Positions 37,175-48,639 of a stretch of 64,000 nucleotides of DNA are shown piece after piece (positions within the stretch are counted from its first letter, which is position 1; every line of letters begins with the position of its first letter). Position numbers and translations under genes: made by a program. Origin of the DNA: Jaapia argillacea MUCL 33604 (taxonomy: Eukaryota > Basidiomycota > Agaricomycetes > Jaapiales > Jaapiaceae); the NCBI GenBank assembly GCA_000697665.1, contig KL197770.1, positions 5,712 through 69,711 on the forward strand, read 5' to 3'. The notes beneath the pieces were generated by a model that ran no database searches, had not been told where the DNA came from, and was given only the letters and a program-made list of their open reading frames with translations.

Positions 37175-37505
37175 CACTCGCACGGCCTGTTCCGAATGTC
37201 CTGGTCCAAATCCTCACTGCATCGTTCGGAAACGTGTGTTGGAGAGGAATAGAGTGGCGGGATCACGGCCCGTCTATCCATCCATCCAAACCGCAGTTTT
37301 GTACCTAGACTAACTTAAGAGTCGCACAGCTCAGCTCCAGCTTTTCAATGTATCCCCAGACGACTGCCATCTGAACTGGGCTCTGTGGGCTCGGAGTGTA
37401 TTTGAATGGCATTTTCGTCCGAGACGCTTGGATGGATGCCCATTTCCTCGGGTTATCTCAGGCATACGTCTTCAGCTTGACCTTGACCTTGTACATTGTG
37501 TCGAG
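37175..37505 (-). pseudogene. SSR4 5' fragment beside AAA copy 6
   Basis: This minus-strand remnant of SSR4 exon 1, intron 1 and exon 2 has several small deletions. The VPFVWGY part is lost, and the equivalent of the exon-2 YTFPND block is recognisable near 37210-37240. It is divergent to AAA copy 6. Confidence 0.55.
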
Positions 37506-37927
37506 TGAAGCGAAGGCAGTAGGATTGAAACCTCGGAAAGGACCAAAGTCAGACGCTTACGGGCTCGGACGTGAATTGCGCCCTCGTGGCTTCTGAATTA
37601 GGTTCAGGGCGTCGGTAATCCAAACTTGGGATGGGGCGGGATTCTTGGGCGCTCAACAACGTGCTACTCATTTCCCTCGATCACACCCACGCAAGTCATT
37701 TCGTCAATTACAATGATCGTCTCTTGCCTGGTCGCCGCTGACTCGAATCCCCTTCCTCTACTTCTTTACACCTCATTCCCTGCGTGTGGTACCTCCCAAT
37801 CTCCGGACACGTTTTCAACCTAACGAGTATTTAAGAGGAGGAGATGGGGGGTGATATGGCTAGAATCCTGCCGTCGCAGCTTTGATAATAACAACCACAA
37901 TACTCGAGACTTATATCTACTCAGAAG

Positions 37928-40900
37928 ATGTCGTCTAAATCCTCGCCTGTCGAGAATGCACCGACGCTCGGCGTGCCCGCTCAAGGTGTCACTGAGACGG
38001 ACGCTCCTGGATCGACGACACCCATTGTTGCTGATGACCACCAAGAGGTCAAGGCCGACGCTCCCGTCATAGAAAATGACGGTCGGCACTACCTGATCAA
38101 AGAGGTTATCAGGTAACTATACTCACATCTTGTTCATCCATCTCTGTTGACCAAGCCCGTAGGAACGAAAACCGTGAATGGGTTCCCTATGACCCTTCCC
38201 TCCACGTCAAGCCCCCACCGGTCGAAGATCTACACAATTATTTCACCGTCAATATTAGGCATGAAGTTGTCGGAGGTATGAGGTCTTTCTCGTGTTCGTG
38301 CCTGACTTCCCTCACACTTCCTAGACGAGGGGTCTCTTGTCCTTTCTGACTTCAGCACAACCTTGATACATGTCATGAGGTCAGCAGATCCCTCGGTTCC
38401 TGTATCATAGTTGCCTATTCTGACTTTCCGTAAAGGTCTATCGTCGGCGACCAATTCTTCAACAGCTCCCCGGAATGTACTGTTAAAAGCCTCTTTCCTG
38501 ATATGAGGTCCCTTCACAAACGACTTGAGTCCGCTCAGTCTGCGGCTTCCTCCTCTGAGATGAGTATGGAGGATAAGCGAGAAGTCGCTCACTCTCTTGG
38601 AGCAACAGAAGCAAAATCTCGTGCGTTGGACCATGTTTCTTGAACTCCGGCCGTCCTTATAATTGCTTCAATCAGCGCGCTACACCGAGGAACAGGTTTC
38701 CAACTATTTAAAGGACGCCATCACCCATTTCGAAGTATTGTTGGGATATCTTGACGAGCAATTCAAGTCCATGTGAGTTTATTGTGCACACATTACCTCT
38801 CAAATGATTGACCTTCCCCCCTCCAGTGCTGATCGGCTCGAGCTTTTGAATTCATATGGTCAGATCGAGTACGACCAGCTCGTATACTACTTCCAGCCTC
38901 AAGAAAAATACTCAACCTCCGAGGTTCACGGGAAGGCAAGTCGCCCCTCGCTTCACTCTTGTCCCGCGCTGACGTCGAATGCCCTAGATTGCTTTCGTCC
39001 TAAATTCGAGGTACTATGACGAGTAAGTGCACCCCATCCTGCATCACGTTGGTAGCTATTTACCTACTTTTGCAGCTATAGCAACTGTTTCTGCTTAGAC
39101 GGAATGGCCTACGCTTGGAATGGTTCAAAATATTCAACAACTTCAGTTTCTCGGACAGTTCGCTCGTTTCCGGTCGGTTCTACATATACCACCATCTTCG
39201 ACCATCACTAACTTTGCCATTTTTATAGGGTTCTGTCGAGCTGGAATCCTTATCGTGCAAGGTGCTCACGCCAGAATTGGAGGCAAAATTGACTGGTCAG
39301 TAGGCTCTGAGACCCACTTCGGGGAATTCCCCGTCATTCTCATTCAACTCCTCACAGAAAGAGGACGATTATATACCACCTTATCCGGTGTGCACTACAA
39401 GCAATGTAAGCACAGCGTCGTGCGCCATGTGGACCATCTCTGACCTCTGACCGATTATTGCAGATAACAAGGTCAGTTCGAACGCTTAAGACCATGGATC
39501 TTCGCCTCATTGGATCACAGGAACGAGTTGTCGTCGATCGCCGTGCCTACAATTACAAGCAAGGCTACGACGCAGAGCCGTGAGTCGCTCGCCCGAACCG
39601 AAATGTTTCTCTGCCTCATCTTCGCCAATGTAGTGACGAAGTGATCCCAAAGATCGATGAAAAGCTCTTGTACCTCCTACCTCCGGAAGTTTACGGGTTT
39701 AATCTGACGCGGAAGGCGAGTTCTGCCTCATCCGATTTGACATTTCGCTGAACGTTTCACCTAGACTTGGTCAGAGTTTTCGGCAGAAAAACTTGAACCC
39801 GTTGTCTTCGACGAAAATGCTTGGGACCACCTCGTTATGGACCCTGACATCAAGGTATCTAGCAACTCCCAGTTATCCTAATCGCAGCTAAACTCACCTT
39901 CTTGGAGATCTTGATCAAAGGACTCGTTGAAGTGACTCGGAATGCCAATTCGTCGACGAAGATCATCACCGATGTCATCTCCGGAAAAGGTGGAGGCTTG
40001 GTACGTGAGGATGTCTGATCCCTCATCTCTTGGCTTACCGTTGCTCGAACCCGGGCAGATATCGGTCTTGCACGGCCCTCCCGGCACTGGCAAGACCCTG
40101 ACAGCCGAAGCAGTCGCTGAGCATTTGAAACGACCTTTGTATATGGTTGGATCCTCCGAACTCTCGACAACCCCTTCGTATCTCGAGACTAATTTGAGGA
40201 GTATTCTCAACGTGAGGATCTGCCCTCATCTCGCTCAAGATTCGTCCTCTGATTAGCCCTCCTTTCACTAGTTGGCCACCGCTTGGGATGCAGTCCTTCT
40301 CATTGACGAAGCCGATGTAAGCCGATCCCTCCAGACCTCTCCAAAAGATATCTCACCCTATAATAGGTTTTCTTGGAACGAAGGAGTCTTCACGAAGCAA
40401 GTCCTAGTCGCAGGTTGAATCTACGGTCCGCTGACTCCATCACAGCTCGAGCGCAACGCCTTAGTGTCTGTGGCACTGCGAGTTCTGGAGTATCATCGCG
40501 GCGTTCTCTTCTTGACCACGAACAGGATCAATAGCTTCGACGAAGCTTTCATGTCACGTTTCTCCATTGGTGGGATTCTACAACCGTACCCTTTCCGTGC
40601 GACTTTATTGATGCTGAGGGCGGCTCAGGCATCAAATATCCAGACCTCGACCACCCGGCTCGTCGTATCATTTGGCGCAAGTTCTTCGACTTGGCGGGCA
40701 TGCGTATTGAAGGGACGACCGATGGACTTCTCGTCGCCAACACCGGTGGAGGAGAGGCCCCCCCAGGGCAGGAGTTCCGAATGATCTCGGCCGAAGATCT
40801 CGAATTCCTGTCTGCCAAGACTTTCAATGGTAAGGCATATATTGACAGAACACGAAACATATTTCTTGACAAGGTACCTTCTCAGGGCGCACTATTAAAA

Positions 40901-41078
40901 ACCTGGTCAGGACTTCCCAAGCCTTAGCCCTTTCGCAGTAGGTCTCCATCAGGATAAGCATTGTATCTACGGACTGACGCATATCCTTAGAAACCAACCG
41001 ATGTCAATCGAACATGTCAAGGTTGTGGTGCGTGCCTCCGAGAAGTTCCTCGATGAGTTTGGGAACCCTTCGAAGTAG
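37928..41078 (+). CDS. AAA ATPase array copy 6 (acidic leader type)
   Basis: This is the last copy of the array, with leader MSSKSSPVENAPTLGVPAQG and an acidic stretch up to LIKEVIR. The domain order is that of copy 5, and it is nearly identical to copy 5 over parts of the core, introns included. The intron before ILIKGLVEV is 53 bases instead of 54 and contains a stop in the read-through frame, so correct splicing (gtatct...ttggag) is required here. The GC donor (gcaagt) follows SLHE. The stop is at 41076-41078. No SSR4 piece follows it; unique sequence and then the OPT gene come next, so this is the right border of the array. Confidence 0.8.
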
Positions 41079-41660
41079 AATAGAGTCTACCGTGGCCAGC
41101 ACCTTCCTTAGGAGATCAAAAATACACTTGTAGACCACCTTCTTTCCCGTGTGATGTCTCAGTTCAAGGAAATGGTATGTGATCGTAGTCGATTTTATCA
41201 ATGATAGTACCAACCAAGCCGCCACGCAAGTGCCCTGGAATTGCCCACCAATTGGTGTGAATGTGACGCACGTTACACCGCCTGTTGCGAACTTGCCAAC
41301 CACTGCCGTAAAGAATCCTTCAACTTGCGTTTCTGCGCCTTGCACAAGTCTTGAGCAGTTTGAACGCCTCGCTTTCGTACCGCTATCCCGTTGACGGTCT
41401 TCTCCAACTCAGCTCTATCTCGGCAAACTCTCCCACCTCGCTTCTGTGCTCTCCTTGAGGTTGATAGTGGCCAATAATACCTGCCATCACGAATATTCCT
41501 CTCAGGGTTCAAGAATAGCTGTTCTTTGGATTCTATCCTCAAGCTTGGACTCTTATCTTTATGCACGCCAAAGAATGGCATGAGCAGTGGCGTTGGTGCT
41601 CCTCAGAGCAAGCCTCTATCTCTGGTATCCATCTCGCCCCGTTATCCCTGGTCGAGTGCG
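41079..41660. other. Spacer between AAA array and OPT gene
   Basis: There is no firm gene here. A minus-strand frame at 41273-41581 encodes 102 residues, the last 50 of which are basic and helical-looking (RAELEKTVNGIAVRKRG). It could be a small gene divergent from the transporter, but I recognise no family. Confidence 0.3.
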
Positions 41661-44491
41661 ATGGCCAATACGCACGAAGGAACGGCCTTTGAACCATCTT
41701 TTCTCTTTGGTAGCCACATCGGAGTGGCAAACGCAGGTTTGACTGATATTCAATCTGTCGAAGGTCAGAGTGTGGAAAAAGATAAGGAGAGCGTCAGTGT
41801 GGAGAAGGGCGAGCACTCTGGGACTATAGTACACCCTGTGGACGCCGACGAGAAGTCGATATACAGTCAAAACAACGGTCAAGAAGAAAATGCAAACCTT
41901 CTAGGGACCGATGATCCTTTCCCAGAAGATCCGAACGCAGAGCCAGAACAGCAATTCACCGTTAGGGCCGTCCCCACAGGCTGCGTGCTCGGGGGTGTAA
42001 TCGCGGCCTCAAACGTTTACCTCGGTTTGAAGACTGGATGGACATTTGGGGCAGGATTGTTTGGGTCAATCTTTGGTTTCGCGATACTCAAGCCGCTCTC
42101 CAAGATCCTACCAGAACAGTTTGGTGGAGGCTACTTCGGACCGAAGGAGAACTGTTGCGTTATGTCGACTGCGACAGCTGCAGGGTCACTAGGCCTCCTT
42201 TTCGCATCCGGGTTTCCCGCCATGTACCAGCTGGGTCTGATGAGTAGCAACCCGAAGGAGGACATTGGACGACTTTTCACCTTCACGATCGCCTGCGCAT
42301 ACTTTGGGTTGTTCTTCACGATACCTCTGAGGAAGTTTTACATCCTCAAGTTGAAGCTTGTTTTCCCAAGCTCGGTTGCAGCCGTGAGGCTTTCTCCTTA
42401 TTCTCGACCTCAAATACGCTAATGCTGTAGCAGGCATATACGATTCGCTCCTTACATGTGGGAAAGAACGCCGAGGCCAATGCTCGGAAAAAGACTTGGT
42501 GCCTACTCGCGTCGTTCTGTTTTGCAATTGCCTGGAGAGTGGTCTCAGAGTATGCGGTACGTTCTGCCATGTTCAACCCGATTACGGGTGCTGATCTCCG
42601 CGATCTTAGCCCGGAATCATGTGGGATTGGCATTGGGTAAGTCCCGTGTCGACGTTCTTGGCACTGGCGCTCTGAAGAGCATTATATTCAGGGATGGTGG
42701 CTCTACCGCGCTGGCTGGAAGTGGATTATTCGAGCAGAAAACATGTATTGGGTCGTTGAGTGAGTACTTTTCAATATTGGGAACAAACGTAGGTTATAAC
42801 AACCTACTCTCACTAGGTGGACCCCCGCATTCATCGGATGCGGACTACTGGTCGGGTTAAATGCTGCGGGCTCCTTTGTCGGCGGCAGTGTTCTGGCCTG
42901 GGCCATTATCGCACCAGCTCTCGTCGCAACTGGCAAAGCATTTGGTACACCATTCAGTAGCGCATACCCAGGTTATATCAACATGATGGGCATGGTCATG
43001 ACCGATCCCGTCAATGAGCCTTCTCCGAGATATTGGCTCATTTGGCCAGGTACACTCATGCGTACGTTTCATCTCTAAGTCGAAACAGCTCTTGAGTTGA
43101 TGAGTTTATTCTCTCTTCCAGTCTTGTGTGCCTCATTCGCTGAAGTGGGATGCAACTTCAAGAGTATCATCGCCGCTGTCCAGCATATGATAGTGCCCAT
43201 TATCGCAAAATTTAGAAGGTCCGAGGAGGGTGGAAAGATCAACGAGGAATACCTTATCCACGACCCAGTCCCGCCGAACGAGCAAGTACCTGTATGGCTC
43301 TGGACTGGTGGCGTTCTTGCCAGTTCTATCGTCTCAATCGTCGTCATGTCTGTTCAGTTCCAACAAAGCGTGGGGGTGACAATCTTGGCGATCATCTTTG
43401 CCTTCATCTTTTCGTTGGTCGGAGCCGAATGTTGTGGAAGAGTCTCGGTAACTCCTGTTACCAGTATCGGGAATGCTTCGCAGTTGGTCTTGGGAGGTAT
43501 ATCGAAAGGACGCCACGATACTGTTCCCAAGAACCAGAGAGCTAACCTGCTCGCTGGGATGATTACACTTGGCGCCTCGGAGCAGTGTGCAGACATGCTA
43601 GGTATGATCATTATTCAGTCCTCGACTTTGGATGGTTCTCACTCTTCGGATTAGGGGATTTGAAGACCACTCACCTCCTAGGAGCTTCCCCCCGAGTCCA
43701 GCTCTATGCACAATGTATCGGAGCGTTGGTGTCTATTTTCATGAGCGCAGGAATGTTTTTGCTGTTTGCCACTGGTCAGTCGTCAATATATGCGATCCGT
43801 TTTCATGAAACTGACAGGCGACTTTCAGCATATCCTTGTATCATCAACCTTGAGGAAGCTGCGACTTGTTCTTTCCCTGCTCCAGACGTTGCGTCTTGGA
43901 GGGCGGTTGCTGTAGCGGTGTCCGCCCCTGCATTGCCGATTCCTCCAACGAGCGGCTATACCGCCATTGTGAGCGCATGCACGCCACGATCTCGACTGCT
44001 ACCACTAACATTCCGTCTAATAGGGCTTGGGTCTTCTTGCGATCATCACAACTATCATCAAATACCGCTATGTCCCACCGAAGCATCACCACTGGTAAGC
44101 TTCACATTACGCCACTCCGGTTCTAATTGATGGAGTCTCAATCGAAATAGGGTACCGAATTTCAACGCTATTGGGATCGCCTTCATTTTGCCCACTTGCA
44201 CGTACCCAATCGCAATGCTGATCGGTGCTTCCGCCGCCGCCATCTGGAAGAAGAGGGGTCCAGCAAGCTACGCCATGGTTCGTTCCCCGCCCTTTCTCCC
44301 GTATCATTTTCACCCACAAGCTTTCTGCGCAGTACCTGTTCCCGTTCGCCGCAGGATTCATTGCCGGGGAAGGTCTAGGTGGGATCTTCAACGCTGTGTT
44401 GCAAATAGCTGGAGTGTCGGGCAGTGTATACGGAACCGCTGCCGGGTGTCCCAGTATGTCATATATCACTTCGTTGCAGGCTCCATGCTGA
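41661..44491 (+). CDS. Oligopeptide transporter, OPT superfamily
   Basis: This multi-exon gene (exon 1 41661-42383) encodes about 660 residues. An 85-residue acidic cytosolic N-terminus precedes many hydrophobic segments. Family marks include FTVRAVPTGCVLGGVIAASN, NVYLGLKTGWTFGAG, AYTIRSLHVGKNAEA, CGLLVGLNAAGSFVGGS and YPGYINMMGMVMTDP, and the C-terminal FPFAAGFIAGEGLGGIFNA. OPT/YSL proteins are proton-coupled importers of small peptides or metal chelates at the plasma or vacuolar membrane; the substrate here is unknown. The start is the ATG before ANTHEGT; an in-frame ATG at 41526 would add 45 residues. About ten introns of 45-65 bases are predicted. The 3' end is the first stop in the frame after the conserved FNAVLQIAG helix. 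Confidence 0.85.
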
Positions 44492-44661
44492 CGACGCGTA
44501 TCAGTGGGCGTATACTGTGGCTAGACGATGATTAGCATGAACGAAGACAATTGTTGAGAAGGGCCGATCCGTAGAGCTTCCAATTCGACGAGTTCTTCAC
44601 GTGACATCTCCTCAGTTAAGCACTTATCGTCGACTTTGGATGAAACGATGAGTATGTGTGA

Positions 44662-45180
44662 CTAAGAGGCGATAAGATCAGGATCGTAGATCGTCATTGA
44701 GATGGCTAGTTCGTCGAGGATCTCAGCAGTCTCTTCCCATGGTACACCAAACTTCCCAGCGTTGAAACGGCTGGAACTTCGCGGTCAGCGCCTCCTCTTA
44801 TACTATCCAGAGATATCCTACCAAGCTGAGAGAGCCTTCCGATCTTTGTTCTTTTCTATCAAATCCTGAACTGCACTCCGTGTGCTCCTCAAAATGACCT
44901 CCTTTGGATCTTTTCCCCTCCCGTATTTCTTCGAAGTGAACAAGCAGGCGATATCGTGCCCTCCCTCCTCTGCTATTCCCTCAATTAGTAGGCAAGTCCC
45001 AACAATATCCTCCGCGGTGTGAGCTTCACAGTAAGACTTGTATTCCTCGTATGCACGAGGATACGAAGAGCGAAAGGCAAGGGCGATGCCTGCTCCCCAA
45101 GAACCTTGTGTGTTACAAGCATGGACAAGGATTGAATCAGGCGGAGCGGTGAACAGTGACGCTTTCATGTATGTGAGCAT
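44662..45180 (-). CDS. POA1: Macro-domain ADP-ribose 1''-phosphate phosphatase, Poa1-like
   Basis: There are two exons (44822-45180 and 44662-44770) encoding 155 residues, close to the 177 of yeast Poa1. The macro-domain ligand loop VHACNTQGSWGAGIALAF is near residue 20, followed by a CLFTSKKYGRG loop. After the intron comes CRFNAGKFGVPWEET, the C-terminal mark of the Poa1 group. Poa1 removes the 1''-phosphate from ADP-ribose-1''-phosphate, a by-product of tRNA splicing, and some relatives act on ADP-ribosylated proteins. The start at MLTYMKASLF aligns with the beginning of the domain. It is convergent with the OPT gene, about 170 bases away. Confidence 0.85.
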
Positions 45181-45587
45181 GTCGTTGGACTGAAGGATGA
45201 ATGGAGAAGGAAGAGATTAAAGTCAGATCTCGTCGCCGTCCTCTTATATGTCCTCGAGCTCGTGACAAATGACTCCAACAATGATTCAGATCATTGAACT
45301 AAGATCTGCTCAGATCGGATTGGGTGCGACCAAGATCAGGACGTTCTGTGCATCGCCTGAGCCTCAGCGCTTGACACGAGTGGTTCAAGCGCGCGATTGA
45401 GCTTGAACGCATTAATGCTGTGGCGAAGGGCTCGGTGTGTTTCGACATCCATTCTGCTCCGGGTTGCTGCGCTGCCTGTGATAAATTTACTATTCGCATT
45501 TGTCACTCGAACTTCCAAGCCACCTAATAAGTAACGTGGACACAGAAAGGACGTTGGCCGTCCATTACCTGCTCTCCAGAAAGTCGC

Positions 45588-48300
45588 TTATGGCAACTCT
45601 AAGAAAAGATGCAGGAGAGCGGTCATGTTGGGAGTGCCATTACCAGTCACGGGGTCCCAACCAGGTGCACTAAGGTGACCCATATGTCAGCAAAATGAAG
45701 ACGCACGAACGATGAGATACTCACGTCATGAAACCAGGTGTGCCTGGAAAGTGGTGCGATGTGAGCACGGTATCGTGCATGAATTCTCCAGATCACTCAC
45801 CGCAACCTTGGTTTCCTCCCATCGTGATATCATGGAAACCACTGGCAAACGCCGGCGTGTAAACCTAGTGTTCTTCAGTTATGATCGATCCTGAAAGCGA
45901 AGATGTCGCCTTACCACAGGATTGATGAAACCTGTGAGAAAAATGAGACGATGTAGGATCAGGAGAAGATGGGTAACGTACCAACAGGTCCTTTCCCAAT
46001 AGCGAGGCGAGCGTCGTTAATGAGAGTGATGACTGAAGCAAATACGGGAGACGCGGCTGAAGTTCCGTAAACAAGCTCAAACTCGCCATCGATTCCTGAC
46101 AATACAGTCAGCTAGCGCCTTCGCTCACAGCTTCCCACTTACCAATGACGTAGTTGGCACTAAGCAGGAGGGAGTTAGCCAATTGAACTATCGTAACGAA
46201 CAGACATTGACCTACCCATTCGCGGCCACATCGGGGAACCCTCGGACCTATTCGCAAAAATTAGGACGAACGACCACGAAAAGTCCAACTGTCTGGTGAA
46301 CTTACCAGCCCACTGTTGTTGTATTGCGCAGAGGTATATGGAGGCGTGTACATAGTGAGGTATTCCTTGACCGCATTCAATTGGTAGGTGGGCATAGGGA
46401 AGATGTTTGAGAAACCTCCTCCAGAGTAGATGACCTGCTCGCAGGCACTCTCCGGCTCGTACACAGTTGAATTTGGATTAATTTGTGTAGCGCCAACTGC
46501 GGTGAGATAAGGACAAGAGGCGGGGAAATCGGGGTTGAATCTTGTTCCATTGAGCGATTCTTGACCTGCATAACCCGCAGCGGTGAGACGGAGGATGGGA
46601 TGATAAGGAGAATAAAGAGCATGCCTTCCGAGTCAATACAGTAGCCACCGAACCCAGCCACGCCATAATCTCCTGAAGCGTAGAGCACGGTTGTACCCAT
46701 CAATCCGAGTTTAGCGTATTCGATGCATTGACGCATAGCATACGCGGTCGTCACTGTCACCTCATCTTGTCCATAGGAAGTAGATACGACGTTAGGTGGT
46801 TTGATGATTCCACAAGACTCGGGGCCTGATCCAGACGGTCATTGACATCGCCATTGCTGATAACTAGCCGACATACCCTCGTATCCACCACCATAGGGAT
46901 CGGGGTAAATCCCGTCCTAAAAGGCTGGTCAAAGATATTCAGAAGAAAGGGGACCGCTTTGTCACACCTGGCTAGGATCGTCACCACCCAAGAACGTACA
47001 GAATGACGCATCGACTGCATCAAGCCAGTTGTCGAAAGATGCACCTAGAAGATAACTTAGTCTCGTCGGTACTTGGTAACGTCCGTTTGTGTCACCCACC
47101 TTCTACGAGATCACCGGTTTGAAGGAGAAGGATGGGTTGAGGATCCGTCAGGGCCATGGCATATTCGAAATCGAGGTCGCTCTCTCCGTTATAATCGAAG
47201 CTTTCATTCATCGTCTGAAGTACACCTACGCGACAGAATCAACAATTGATCGTGGAGAAAAAACCGTAGAACCACGAACCGCCATCGATGGATACCAGAA
47301 TAGGACGCCTCCCAACGAGGTTTGGGGTGAAGTTCCTAATCAAATCACCTTGAGCAGCTCGAAGTCAAGGGGTGTTTGATATATGCATACCTAAAAAACA
47401 TGTCCAAATCGCCAGGGAGGTACGCCTGGGGAGTCAACTCGACTGGACATAAGGTGAGACGAAGACAATCTCGAGGAAATTTTGAACGAGCTGACCAATT
47501 CCAAACGTGTTGATCTCCGTCGCAACTGGAGTATAGTAGATGGAATACAAGGCCTGAAGACATGCGGGAGTGATATACTCGCTGCAATACTCCAAACTCG
47601 AGGAAAGGGCTGCGACGGTCTGCCCTGTCGTTTTCGGTCCATTCTTGGAAGTTGGCTTTCCCAATCCTGAAGTTGAACGCTTGCGAGAGGGTTCTGTGGG
47701 AGCTGCGCGGTGATTGAAGTGTACAGTAGGTTTGATGAGGTCGATGTGCTCGCGGACATGTTCAGGAACGGAGTACGAATCACAACCTACAGAGAATTCA
47801 GGGTTTCAACGGAATAATAAGCGCGAATCATACTGACCGATTTGTTCTACACCGGAAACATGCTCAAAGACGTGGTACTCGGCATTAAGGAGTTCTTCGG
47901 CTTCGTAAGTCGTGACATTGACCTCAATCCATCCCTTGTTGGGGCTGACACGGATACGCGAAGGAGCAAGCCCAAAATCAACCAACCAGTTCTTCACAGC
48001 CGAGATAGTCTCGTCACTGGGTGAGAACATGTCCACTATATCAACTGCTGACATATGTTGACCATAACTTGCGGACTCGGGATGGGAGATAGACATCAAG
48101 AGGTCGTCGACGAGGTGCAGGTTCCGTTGGGTGAGGCCGAATTTCATGGGTATGACTTTGTTAGCTTCCAGGCGGCGAGATAAGGCCCAGTTCCTATTGG
48201 GTTCTGCGGCTCGTTTCTCGTGGACGACATGGTTGGCCCGAGGAGACGGTGCTGCGGTTGCAAAAGCCGCTAGAGCGAGGAGAGACCAAGACAAAAGCAT
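45588..48300 (-). CDS. Secreted tripeptidyl-peptidase, sedolisin family S53
   Basis: This multi-exon gene opens with a signal peptide (MLLSWSLLALAAFATAAPSP). A Pro-kumamolisin activation domain follows (RNWALSRRLEANKVIPMKFG, SYGQHMSAVDIVDMFSPSD, GWIEVNVTTYEAEELLNAEY), then the S53 catalytic domain. The Glu/Asp pair is visible in GESDLDFEYAMAL, the oxyanion Asp in YASGDYGVAG and the catalytic Ser in YGTSAASP. The calcium-binding end is ITMGGNQGCGTPGF and APGWDPVTGNGTPN. The enzyme should mature outside the cell at acid pH and remove tripeptides from protein N-termini. Introns are short throughout, and the last exons are only 15-60 bases. The ATG at 48300 was chosen because it gives the signal peptide; the frame extends further upstream but without one. 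Confidence 0.88.
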
Positions 48301-48639
48301 CGCAGATCCAAAGCCGTGGAGTGAACCTTGGAGGATGTGGACAAGAGTGCAAGAGAAAGCATAGCAATCTTTAAATATGGGCAAAGGATGGGCAGATGAG
48401 TTAAATGCAGCTTTGGCATTGCGTCAGAACCTCTTCTCTGGGGAAGAAAACGAGTTATCGTGTGCTCTTTGAGATTTTTTAAGCAGGAGTACGACTGGAG
48501 TCCTTCGAAATGCAGCATATTATTAGGAAGAACTTCTTGAACGAGAGGAGTAGCACGCGGCGTAGCATTCAAAGATATCCAGAGGAACAGAAGGGCGCGA
48601 GATAGCATATAGTCTGAGTGAACGCAGGGTTCAGAGTAG

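Noticed and set aside
39855-39910. Apparent frameshift with stop before the AAA core of copy 6
   Set aside because: The affected stretch is an intron (gtatct...ttggag, 53 bases). Removing the equivalent 54-base piece in the sister copies also gives the family pattern DADIK-(T/I)LI(K/R)GLVEV.
39859-40210. Long minus-strand frames opposite each AAA core (also at 2871, 22770, 27000, 31486, 35579)
   Set aside because: They are mirror images of the conserved plus-strand exons in every copy and cross intron borders; the antisense protein has no plausible domain.
41526-41660. OPT gene starting at 41526
   Set aside because: The frame is open, but the extra residues have no family likeness and the later ATG gives the usual acidic N-terminus. 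Kept as an alternative only.
48270-48608. Minus-strand frame of 112 residues with a signal-like start upstream of the peptidase gene
   Set aside because: It overlaps the start of the peptidase in another frame and has no recognisable mature domain; probably chance in the promoter and leader.
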